Below, piece by piece: positions 48,245-57,843 of a DNA stretch of 64,000 nucleotides. Within the stretch, counting starts at the first letter, position 1, and each line of letters begins with the position of its first letter. The translations under genes were made by a program, and so were the position numbers. Origin of the DNA: Chlamydoabsidia padenii (lineage: Eukaryota; Mucoromycota; Mucoromycetes; Mucorales; Cunninghamellaceae); NCBI GenBank assembly GCA_025330725.1, contig JAIWND010000007.1, positions 806,001 through 870,000 of the forward strand. The letters are read 5' to 3'. Below the pieces are notes generated by a model that saw only the letters and a list, made by a program, of their open reading frames with translations, had not been told where the DNA came from and did no database searches.

Positions 48245-48452
48245 AGCAAAACTCCTTCATAGTATAACTTTCCCTTTTACCTCATAAATATACGTCTTCT
48301 TTCCCAAAAGAGCATCCTTGGTCCATTGAGTTAATAATGAGAATTCTTTACCCGCTAAACAAACTTCACCAGTTCTTCGCCAAACGACAGTAGGGGTACC
48401 TGAAAAGCTGATCAACTTTTCATATTCCTATTAAACCAAGTAAACAAAAGGT

Positions 48453-48498
<46 letters not shown>

Positions 48499-49979
48499 CT
48501 GTGTTTTCCAAGCCAAACTTACCAGTAGAGTACGTTGGAAACACTTTTCCATGAATACCAAATCTTCTTCTGTCAAGTTCATGATCAAGGCCAAAAAGGA
48601 AGGTCGGATTAATGCCAATGCCCGACTAATTCGCATCAGATCGTCTCTACCCATCCTTACCCCGACAAAAGAAAAAAAAAAAAAAAAAAAAAAAAAAGGT
48701 GGTTGGTTAATCTATTCTTGTTCCTCTTTGAGTTACTTACTTTTGTTTTACATATTGGATTAAATAGTGAAATCCTTCAGCATAGTTGAATGGTTTCCGC
48801 ACACTGTTATATACTTGTTCGGGTGTGTTTCCATTACTGCCTTTCCTTCGACTATTCGTATTTGATGTAGTCACATTATCCTTTTTGGTGTTGATAGGTT
48901 GATGTTTATTCATTGGTGATGTCCAATTGTTGGCTTGTTGAATCTGTTGTTGCTGTTGAGGAAGATTATAAGGCATAGGATTTGATGAAGTCGAGAAGGA
49001 ATAAAGCCCATTGGTTGGAAAGGAGGTAGACGGAGATGGGTTAAAAGTCATAGAGGTCATGGGTTCTAGATGTGTAGATGATGGCGTGATGGAAGAAGTG
49101 GTAGTATGTGGCGATGACATGGATGTGGTGGTTGTGTCACTTGGAGTCATGTTACCATTATTCGTGACGGATGATGTATTAATAGTTACTATGGTTGATG
49201 ATGATGTTGATGGTGATGAAGTGTTGCCGGCTGACATGAGATCAATAGGATTTTGAAGCATATTCCCAATAACACCATATTCCAGTCCTGCTGTTTCTGA
49301 TCCAAATCCGAGATCGGCCAAAGAGAAGTTTAATAGTTGACTGGTATCTAAAAAGCTGGTTCCTATTCATTGATTAAAAAGAAAGAAGAAGAAGAAGAAG
49401 AATTGAGTTGACATGATATGTTGATTAAAACAGTCATTACCCATTGTATGATCTTGTTGTGGATAAGATGTAGGTGGATTAACTAGGAAATCGAAACAAT
49501 AGCAGTATTAGTCATAGTTGTTGTTGTTTTGTTTCGAATTGCATATATCTTACACTCTTCAAAGGTGTTTGACTTTTCCCGTTTCTGTGTCCCATCAGTA
49601 CAACTATTTGCCAAGTCTCTTTTGATACACCGTTGACAAGGTCTTGCTATAAAATAAAAAGAAGTTTAGTATATCCATATTCAAGATGCAGGTAGTTTGA
49701 CTTACATCCATCACAAGTAAGTTGTGCCTATTTAATGAATACAAAGAAAGGAGTTAACACAATGACTATACTATTACCAACTACAAGGCTTACCTTTTTA
49801 CAATGGAAACAACTAGTAATTGCTGAAGGTTTCTTTCGTTTTTTATCAAGATCTTGACCATTGTTATTGCTGTTAATGTTACTGTTGGTGTTGTTGTTGT
49901 TTAATTGATCGAAACCAAAAAAGGTCCCAAAGTTCAAATCAGATAGTGTACCTGTGGATGTAGTCGTACTTTGTGACAT
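47933..49979 (-). CDS. ERT1: Zn2Cys6 transcription factor of the ERT1/AcuK gluconeogenesis-regulator type
   Basis: Predicted exons in coding order: 49979-49794, 49727-49706 (22 nt), 49646-49554, 49482-49441, 49362-48741, 48655-48523, 48427-48281, 48201-48016 and 47953-47933, giving 483 residues. The binuclear zinc cluster is spread over exons 1-3: CFHCKK, AQLTCDG, then [16 protein letters not shown], fitting Cx2Cx6Cx5Cx2Cx8[21 protein letters not shown] and [18 protein letters not shown] follow. [19 protein letters not shown] leads into a PAS-like region ([16 protein letters not shown]). The end VIVGNFLPILS is the AcuK-type C-terminus and requires the tiny last exon. AcuK/Ert1 proteins activate gluconeogenic and nonfermentable-carbon genes. 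Two acceptors are AAG, and two introns hold ~40-nt homopolymers. Confidence 0.92.
48206..48242 (-). repeat. 37-nt homopolymer in ERT1 intron 7
   Basis: A run on the plus strand, T run in the transcript, directly before the CAAG acceptor of exon 8. Confidence 0.9.
48456..48498 (-). repeat. 43-nt homopolymer in ERT1 intron 6
   Basis: T run on the plus strand, hence an A run in the transcript, between the exon 6 donor and the exon 7 acceptor. Confidence 0.9.
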
Positions 49980-50539
49980 TAGTGACTATATGAAGCAAGG
50001 ATTTAAAACAGTAATAATAATAAAAGTAATAAATAAAAAAAAAGATAAAGGAATAGTAGAATGGGGGGAGAGAAAGAGAAAAGTGGAGAAAAGAGGTGTG
50101 TGAAAATATGAAGAAGCAAAAATAAAAAATTCATAAGGGTCAAAGTACCTGACCAACCAGCGGTCCCCAATTCAGTTTTACAAATTCGGCAGCTTGTGTA
50201 ACTAGAGTCTTTCAATGCAGGAACCATCTACAACCACAATGAATGAGGTTCATTTCCTTTACTCGTTGGTCTGTTTTACATGATATACATCCATAGACAT
50301 TTTTTACTTTTATATTGACCACCTGCCGCATTGCACTACATTGTCCCAAAAAAGGAATCATCAACTAAATGTACTTTTGCCGCACTGACTCATTGATTTA
50401 TCCAATCCCGCTTGTTTTGTCATTGGCTGGTGATATGTCGGCACTTCAACTATTTGAGCTTGTCGCCTAACGCTTTTTTTTTTTTTTTTTTTTTTTTGTT
50501 TCCCTTTCTTTTTTTCTTTCACACTTTTTTTAATACATA
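49980..50539. promoter_or_regulatory. Divergent region upstream of ERT1-like and carrier genes
   Basis: On the minus strand a TATAG acceptor (49986-49988) precedes the ERT1 ATG. A possible leader exon at 50149-50227 contains an upstream ATG. CAATCCCGC occurs at 50403-50411, and T runs lead to the carrier ATG at 50540. No independent gene is convincing here. Confidence 0.4.
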
Positions 50540-51889
50540 ATGTCTCAAGGTTCGCATTAAACTGTTATTACATCTACTATCCAACTTGACAACTCACTGA
50601 TATTTTACTTTGTCTTTATATATCCTAGGTACTAGTGCTAGACAACAACACGCTGATCCGAACTTGCAAGATAACTCGTTTTATAATCGGTTTCGTGGTT
50701 TTGCTGCCGGTATGGCGTCTGGAATAACAAAACTTGCAGTGGGTCATCCTTTTGGTAAGAACAATATCACAACACTTCAATTACTAATCTTTCGAGTTTA
50801 TTTATAAAAGAATAGACACGATCAAGGTGCGCTTACAGACCACAACAGCAGCAGACGGACGATTTAAAGGACCTATTGACTGTTTGATAAAAACGATCAA
50901 GCTGGAAGGACCACGTGCTTTATATCGAGGTAGTACACCACCCTTGGTAGGATGGGCATTCATGGATAGTATCATGTAAGTTTAGTACTTTTTTAAGTTA
51001 CCTAATGATGTATGCTTATTATTACTTTTTGCAATAGGCTCGGAACCCTTCACAACACACGTATCTTCCAACAACGCATGAATGGTGATAAACCATTGAC
51101 TCCTTTCCAACATGGTTTGGCAGGCTTGGCTGGTGGATTGACAGTGTCATTTGTGGCTACACCTGTTGAACAAGTCAAGGCTCGTTTACAAGTCCAATAC
51201 GACTCGACAACTAAAGTTTACTCTGGTCCCATTGATTGTGTCCGTCAAGTAGTTAAAAACAATGGTATTAAAGGATTATGGACTGGTCTCTTACCAACTA
51301 TGCTATTCCGAAGTTGGTTTTTTGTCTTTTGGGGATCATATGACGTAAGAATGTGGATCAAAGGGATGAATGAATTAATAAACCTTCTTTACTCATATAA
51401 TAATAGATCTTTGTACGAAACTTGAAAACTTATGGATTATCTGATGGTTCGGTGTCATTCCTTGCTGGTGGATTGTCGGCGACTGTCTTTTGGATTGGGG
51501 CATTTCCTTCAGGTAACCCTCCTTGGATTAAAAAAGTATGACTCACAATTTTTGTTGTCCCATAGATCTGGTCAAGAATACTTATATGACTCAACCTGAC
51601 GTGTCACCCAAACGATACCCAACTGCAACATCAGTAATGAAACATATCTATCAAACAGCTGGTCTAAAAGGATTCTATAGAGGTAAAGTATAAAGTGATT
51701 CAAAGATAAAAGAGGGTGGAATATGCGGGTAGATGTCGGTGATCTAATATATAATATCTCTCTTTTTTTTTTTTTTACATGTATACAGGATTCGCCCCGT
51801 CCTTTTTGCGTGCCTTTCCTACAAATGCTGCTGCTGTATTTATGTTTGAAACAACAATGCGTGCTCTAGGTGGTGAAGTTAAGCAATAG
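50540..51889 (+). CDS. Mitochondrial carrier family (SLC25) protein
   Basis: Predicted exons 50540-50549 (10 nt), 50629-50754, 50816-50975, 51038-51344, 51407-51512, 51566-51682 and 51789-51889, giving 308 residues, typical carrier length. Three repeats are visible. Repeat 1 has GFAAGMASGITKLAVGHPFD, TIKVRLQ and ALYRGSTPPL. Repeat 2 has GLAGGLTVSFVATPVEQVKA, RLQVQY and GLWTGLLPTML. Repeat 3 has GGLSATVFWIGAFPSDLVKN and GFYRGFAPSFLRAFPTNAAA. It is an inner-membrane antiporter. The end, with FPTNAAAVFMFE, suggests the carnitine/ornithine/YMC branch, but the substrate is not decidable. Exon 1 ends at a weak GTTCGC donor, so the first 4 residues are less certain. Confidence 0.88.
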
Positions 51890-52084
51890 AATAATCCCCC
51901 TCCTTCCCTCTTGTACATTAGATCTTCTTTGGTGGAAGCTGTCACTTTTTTTTTTTTTAATTTGTAGTCATCATTTTTAACCCCCGCCATCGATCAGAAA
52001 TAAAAAATAGGAATCCACCCATTTATTCTCCTCTTCCTTTTTATCTTTTTTTTTTTTTTTACTTTTTTACATAATTTATCCAAC

Positions 52085-52720
52085 ATGGACTTTGTCAAGG
52101 ATCTTGATAACCGACTTTTATTTGCTGTACCCAAGAAAGGGCGTCTTTACGAACAATGCATGCAACTGCTTAAAGGCTCTGATATTTACTTTAACCGGCG
52201 GTCACGTCAAGATATTGCCCTTAGCACCAACCTTCCTGTAGCACTCATTTTTTTGCCTGCCGCCGACATTCCCAAATACGTCGCGGAAGGTAATGTGGAT
52301 CTTGGTATTACTGGTCAAGATATGGTGGAAGAAAACGAAGTACAAGAAAAGATTACTCAACTCATGGAGCTTGGATTTGGTCAATGTCGTCTGTGTGTCC
52401 AAGTACCTGTGAAGGGTGAATATCAAACATTGGAATCTTTATGTGGGAAACGTATTGTCACCAGCTTTGATGCTTTTGCTCATAAAGTATTTGAACCTTT
52501 GGATGCTAAATATGGAAAGAAGACAACCATCAATTATGTGTCTGGCTCGGTGGAAGCAGCTTGTGCTTTAGGTCTCGCGGATGGTATCAGTAAGTAAAAC
52601 TCAAAACCAAATGATGGACACAATGAGGGAACCATATTGACCTCCTCTTTTTCTTTTTAATCTTCATCCAGTTGATCTTGTTGGTAAGTATAATAGAATG
52701 GACCATGTATAGAGAGCTCA

Positions 52721-52759
<39 letters not shown>

Positions 52760-53155
52760 AATGTTTATCTTGATATAGAATCTGGTGAAACAATGCGGGC
52801 TGCTGGTCTTCACGATATTCACACCTTGATGACGACCGAATCAGTATTGATTAGCAACAAAAACACTCATCATCAAGACTTGATCACCAAATTGACATCT
52901 CGTATTCGTGGTGTGATCACTGCGTCAAAATATGTTCTTTGTACTTATAATGTCGAACGTCAACACCTTGATGAGGCGGTCAAAATCACACCTGGTCGTC
53001 AAGGTCCTACCATCTCCAGCTTGGTTTCGCATGAAGGTTGGGTATCTGTCTCGTCTATGATCGAAAAGAAACGTACGGGTGAAATCATGGATGCCTTGAC
53101 CGAGGTGGGTGCAACGGATATTCTCGTCATGGGCTTCACCAACTGTAGGGTTTAG
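52085..53155 (+). CDS. HIS1: ATP phosphoribosyltransferase (histidine biosynthesis step 1)
   Basis: Predicted exons 52085-52589, 52672-52683 (12 nt) and 52779-53155, giving 297 residues (yeast His1 has 297). It begins LLFAVPKKGRLYEQCMQLL and continues with DLGITGQDMVEE and CRLCVQVP. The PRPP-binding end of the catalytic domain, VDLVESGETMRAAGL, is encoded across the microexon (IDLV). The C-terminal ACT-like regulatory domain (GRQGPTISSL, DALTEVGATDILVMGF) is present, so this is the long, histidine-feedback-inhibited form. It catalyses ATP + PRPP to phosphoribosyl-ATP. Intron 2 contains a TA repeat (about 52727-52757). Confidence 0.96.
52727..52757. repeat. TA dinucleotide repeat in HIS1 intron 2
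   Basis: About 15 consecutive TA units between the 12-nt exon and the last exon. Confidence 0.85.
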
Positions 53156-54288
53156 TTTGTATAGAATTGGTGTTTTTTTTTTTTTTTTTTGATACTAGAT
53201 TCATTTAATTGGTTTATATAGTTATAGTTACTTTGTTTGAAAATTACAATAATAAAATGATCTTTGGGTGCTTTGTTTAATAATTTAGGCATGTTTGTCC
53301 CCAAAGGTATGCGTTTGTCCTTTTATTGGATCACTCAAAAGCCTTACCATTCGTACCTGCACATGCATTGTCCCCTCAGTAGCAATGTTTACAACTCACC
53401 GGTGGAGAAAAAGGGCAATGATTTGCATATGAGCGGGGTTTAAACATATGTAAATGAAAACAGGGGACCGTGTTCATCCATATATTTCGAAAACACAATG
53501 GGAACCAAATGCTAACTACCAGTATGTTCTTGACAATAGACTGCCTAGACCAATTGATTTGCTGGCTGGTTAACTGTCACCTTCACATTTCAAATTCCGC
53601 CTACCTACATCTTCGCATGACCATTACTCACTTACTTCCAACCGGTGCTAATGATTAAAGTGACCAACTTTTATCCTCATCCAAATTTATCAAAAATGCC
53701 AATAGCTCAGGCTTTTCTGTAGGTCAGGTCAAGTTCATCTTTCGAAAACCAATGTCATAACGAGGGAAGGAACATGTCAAACCCCGCCAGTCTTGCCTGA
53801 CCGTAGGGTATTCCCTTGTGATATTTGAAATGATTTTTGTTCCCACCTCAATAAGGATGTAATTTTTTTGTTCATCAGTATACCCAGCCAACTTTGCTTA
53901 ATCTAGATTTTTGTGTTAGTCTGGTCACACTGATGAGGGCTAGCAAATGATTTATCGTCTTCAAGAAAAGAAAAAAAGAAAAAAAGAGCCAAACCCATTT
54001 TAACCCCCGATTATCCCAGACGTAGGCACATTCCCTAATCAGATCTGCAAAAGACCCTTATATCATTCAAGGTTTTCCGGATTATACGTATTTCATAAAT
54101 GTGGACAATACCAACTTTAGAATAGAATAACCTGGTTTGACATAATCAACTTTTTGTAAATTTAAAATAAAAAAAAAAGCCCCCTTTGTGAAGGAAATCC
54201 AAAAACCCATCACATTATATTACTTGTAGTTTATTTAAATTGATATGTAACAAAGACCCCTCGATTAACTATTCTATATCTACATCTA
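53156..54288. other. Long convergent intergenic region with degenerate repeat-like sequence
   Basis: No gene seen between the HIS1 and L2HGDH stop codons. A T run lies at about 53173-53190 and TTTCAAATTCCGC at 53588-53600. 53880-54050 shows resemblance to 32185-32345. Short ORFs here have no coding character. Confidence 0.45.
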
Positions 54289-55695
54289 TCAAGGTGTTTC
54301 CTTGACATGATGTTCAAAGTCAAAGTCTTCATTAGCCGCATCCGCAATCATTTCTGCAATCGCCAGGGAAGCAGTCGCTGCTGGAGTAGGGGCGTTGCGC
54401 ACATTAAGCACCGATCCGCCCATGACTTTACGTTCAAGGATAAAGTCTTGTGCAGGTTCACCGCCATGCTAAAAAAAAAAAAAAAAAAAAAAAATCGAGT
54501 TAACAAGCTATCCCCCCTCCCTTTGGATGACTTACCTCAAAGACTTGAGACATGACACCAGCAAAACTAAGTTCGACCATTTCAGGTTTGATATCTGGAA
54601 TGAGTTTTCTAGCGCTCTTCATAAACGCATGTTTGCTGAGATCCATGTAGAGTGTATAGAGAGACAGACCGGGGTTTTTTAATGCAAATGCCCAGAATTG
54701 AATATCCGTTAAATTATCCCAGACATCACGCCAGCAAAAGTCAAAGAATCGATAGCCTTCACGGGAAAAGGTAAAGCAAGCACCGGGACCGATGATCAGT
54801 TGGTGGCCACGTCGTACATCCAAGGTCGGGGTGAAATGGACACCCACAGGAATACCACCACTCGTAGGCACCGGGTAAACGTTACGGCTGACAATGGCTT
54901 TATGGTCCGCCTTGATTTGATAGTATTGACCACGGAAGGCGGTGACACGATGTACTTTGCTGTTTCCACCTGTCATACCTGCTAGTCGATCAGAGTATAA
55001 ACCACCGCATGTGATCACGTTCTTTGCAAAGACATCCAAGACTGGTCCGTTCATGATGTTTTCACTACCAGAGATCTAATAAAACGATCAATAGGTGTTA
55101 TGGAGTGGTTACTATTTCTTTTACCTTGACCATTCCATCTTCGGTTTTATCAAACTTTTTGACTTCAAAGTAGCATCGGACATCGCATCGTCTATTGTAT
55201 TAAAATCCAAATGTGAGTACAGAATAAAGATAGATTTTATGTTTATTTACCCCGAGTTTCGAAGTTCCTTGAGGATGTTTTGACTGACTAGCCAATAGTT
55301 AATGATACCAGTGTTAGGAGAGTGTAAGGCACTATAACCATTCACATTGGGTTCCATTTTCTTGATCTACAAGAAAAAGAGAGTAGAGTCAATGGATTAT
55401 AATAGAGTACTTTTTCTTCTTCTTTTTCTTCACTTACTTGATCCCTGTAAACAATTTCAAGATCCTTTACACCATTAGCCACACCTTGATCATAAAGTAA
55501 TTGGATCTTGGCGTGTTCCTTTTCGTTGGTAGCCACAATCAATTTTCCACATCGTTCCACCGGCAATTGATGTTCTTCAGCATACTTGTACATCAAGTCG
55601 TTTCCGCGCACACAGGTATGAGCCATCACCGTACCTGGTTTGTAATACATTCCCGCATGAATCTAAAATAGAATGGTAAGGGGGATATGATCATG

Positions 55696-55726
<31 letters not shown>

Positions 55727-56175
55727 GGTACTTACCACACCAGAGTTATGACCTGATTGGTGGAAAGCCACATCTGCTTCCTTTTCAAGCACGCACACTT
55801 TCATTTTAGGATACCTATTCAACAATTCCCTTGCTGTAGCCAAACCAATGATACCACCACCCACTACATAATAATACACATGATTAACAAAGTCTTTTTT
55901 TTTTTTTTGTTTATTCCAGACTTACCCACACAAACATCATAGGTTTCTCTCATATTATGAGAACCCAGTCGTTGTGTTTCTTCGCGTAGTTTGCCTAGCA
56001 AGTCTTGTACACCTTTACTGACTTTATTAGATTGGTCCCCTGGAAGGTGGTCGTAATAATACAAGGCTTGACGTTGAGTGGTATGGAGTGCCCGCCATGG
56101 TGTAGACGAAGTTGCCGCCGTGCATAAACGGACATTAATCTTGTTCATTCGTAATCGGAGCCCAGTTCTAAACAT
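54289..56175 (-). CDS. L2HGDH: L-2-hydroxyglutarate dehydrogenase, mitochondrial, FAD-dependent
   Basis: Predicted exons in coding order: 56175-55926, 55863-55736, 55662-55438, 55366-55251, 55191-55125, 55075-54536 and 54468-54289, giving 501 residues. An Arg-rich, acid-poor N-terminus ([18 protein letters not shown]) is a likely mitochondrial presequence. The FAD-binding loop [14 protein letters not shown] follows, then VLEKE and [19 protein letters not shown]. Later come [42 protein letters not shown] and [17 protein letters not shown]. The C-terminus is [24 protein letters not shown] ([12 protein letters not shown]). It oxidises L-2-hydroxyglutarate to 2-oxoglutarate, repairing a side product of malate dehydrogenase. 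A homopolymer run lies in introns 2 and 6. Confidence 0.93.
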
Positions 56176-56538
56176 TGTTGATAGTCAATGGAATACTGCA
56201 ACAGGTACAAAGAAGTATATATATATATATAAAAGTAAAAAGAGGATTAAGAAGAGAAGAAGAAAGGAAGAAGAGTGCCAACCCCCGTTATTCTTTTTTG
56301 TTTCTATTATCGGACATTTAAAAAAATGAAACCATTTTTCCAAATATTCGCCGTCGGCATTGACGCCTATACATTAATCCCCAGACAAAGACGGTTTTAT
56401 GATTACCCATCATATGACATTGACATCAGTTATCATCAAACATCATCATTTTTATTTATATCAAAAAAAAAAAAAAAAAAAAAAGAAAGTTGATACCCAT
56501 GTCAAATAACTACAAGCTTTAAAGAGGGGCAAGCTTGA
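56176..56538. other. Intergenic, L2HGDH promoter and RNPS1-like 3' flank
   Basis: No gene seen. A TA repeat lies at about 56216-56231, and AACCCCCGTT at 56280-56289 resembles the promoter element. An A run lies at 56463-56484. Confidence 0.45.
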
Positions 56539-57519
56539 TCAACGGCGGATTGGACTTGGACTGTAGCTTCGACGACGCGAAGGGCTTCGACTGATAGGAG
56601 AGCGAGAGTAACGTCGACCACGGTATCGAGGAGGTGGGCTAGGAGATCTTGATCTTGAACGACCATACCTTCTTCCACCACCAACATAAGAATCACGTCC
56701 ACGGCGTATAGGAGACCTGTATCGATTACCACCTAAACAAAAAAATATTTAGTGTTAATGATCCCCCCCCTCCTATCACTTTTGTATGTGTTTTGTTTCT
56801 TACCTGTACGAGGACGTGGGCGGGGAGGTGCTACGACCACAGCAAGTACTTGACCATCCAGTTGACCCTATGAAAAATATCAAAAAGATGAGTCCTCCCT
56901 CTTTATATATATATATCTACTTCTTACCCCATCCATATGACAGATCGCTTTTTCAGCATCATCCACCGTTTCAAATTCAACAAATGCCCGACCTGTATTG
57001 GTATTCACTATATTAAAAGAGAAGGTTAACAACGACGTGCAACTTGTATTTTTCCAACTTACGTTTACGATTACGTGGAAAGTTGACTTCCGTCAAAGGA
57101 CCATAGACACTAAAGATTTCTTCCACATGTTCCTTGGTGACGTTTCGAGTCAGATGAGTCACCATCAATCGGTTGGGTTTGACAGGTGGAGGTGGTGTAG
57201 GTGATCGACGACGATAAGGTGGTGATCGGCCTCGACGTGGAGGTGAGCGACGACGTCGGGGTGAAGGAGACCGGCGGCGACGTGGTGATGGACTACGTGA
57301 GAGGGATGAGTACGATCGAGACGAGTAAGATCGGCTGCGTGATGAGTAGGGTGAGCGAGACCGACTGTATGACCGGCGTCGTGGTGAAGGTGATCTTGAA
57401 TACCGGCGTCGACGTGGTGAGGGTGATCTTGAATGAGGTGCCCTATTTCAGTATAATAGTTCAGATGAATGTGTTAATACAAGTAGGATTCTACGTTTTT
57501 TCATGTATGCAACTTACAT
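56539..57519 (-). CDS. RNPS1: RNPS1-like SR protein with one RRM; start codon split by an intron
   Basis: Predicted coding exons: 57519-57518 (A and T of the ATG), 57442-57063, 57007-56928, 56867-56804 and 56732-56539, giving 239 residues. The N-terminal ~90 residues are Arg/Ser dipeptides (SPSPRRRRYSRSPSPRRR). The RRM has RLMVTHLTRNVTKEHVEEIF (RNP2 region), VNFPRN, then TGRAFVEFETVDDAEKAI (RNP1) and GQLDGQVLAVVVA. The end is again RS/Gly-rich. LTRNVTKEHVEEIF matches RNPS1, a splicing activator in the ASAP/exon-junction complex; Tra2-like proteins are the alternative. No ATG occurs earlier in the visible leader, and exon 2 has none before the RRM, so the junction AUG is the natural start. Confidence 0.85.
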
Positions 57520-57843
57520 TGTTCAAATGGTTCGCCAAGTATTGATGGATGGAGGAAGAGAGAGAGAAAAAAAAAAAGTAGTCGTTTAAAAAAAAAAAAA
57601 AAAAAAAAAAATTGGGTCAAACAAACAAATTTTAGTTGCTAATGTCGGAATTTAAATTCCTACACCTTACCAAGCTGTCAAACCACTTCGGAAGTAAATA
57701 CATATCAAGACTATAAGCATAGCCCACAATGGATTTTTATTTAAGAATGATAAAGAGAGATATAATAAAAGGACGATGTAACAAAAAGGGTTAAATGATA
57801 ATATTAAAGACTATTTACAAAAAAAAAAAGGGAGGGAGGTGGA
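57520..57843. promoter_or_regulatory. RNPS1-like promoter and CDC7 3' flank
   Basis: No gene seen. 57646-57660 contains CGGAATTTAAATTCC with the perfect 14-bp palindrome GGAATTTAAATTCC, about 130 bp upstream of the split ATG. An A run (57589-57611) and a C/T-rich leader on the minus strand follow. Confidence 0.55.

Noticed and set aside
53470..53658. 62-codon ORF in the HIS1-L2HGDH gap
   Set aside because: No coding bias, no promoter or splice context, no recognisable motif.
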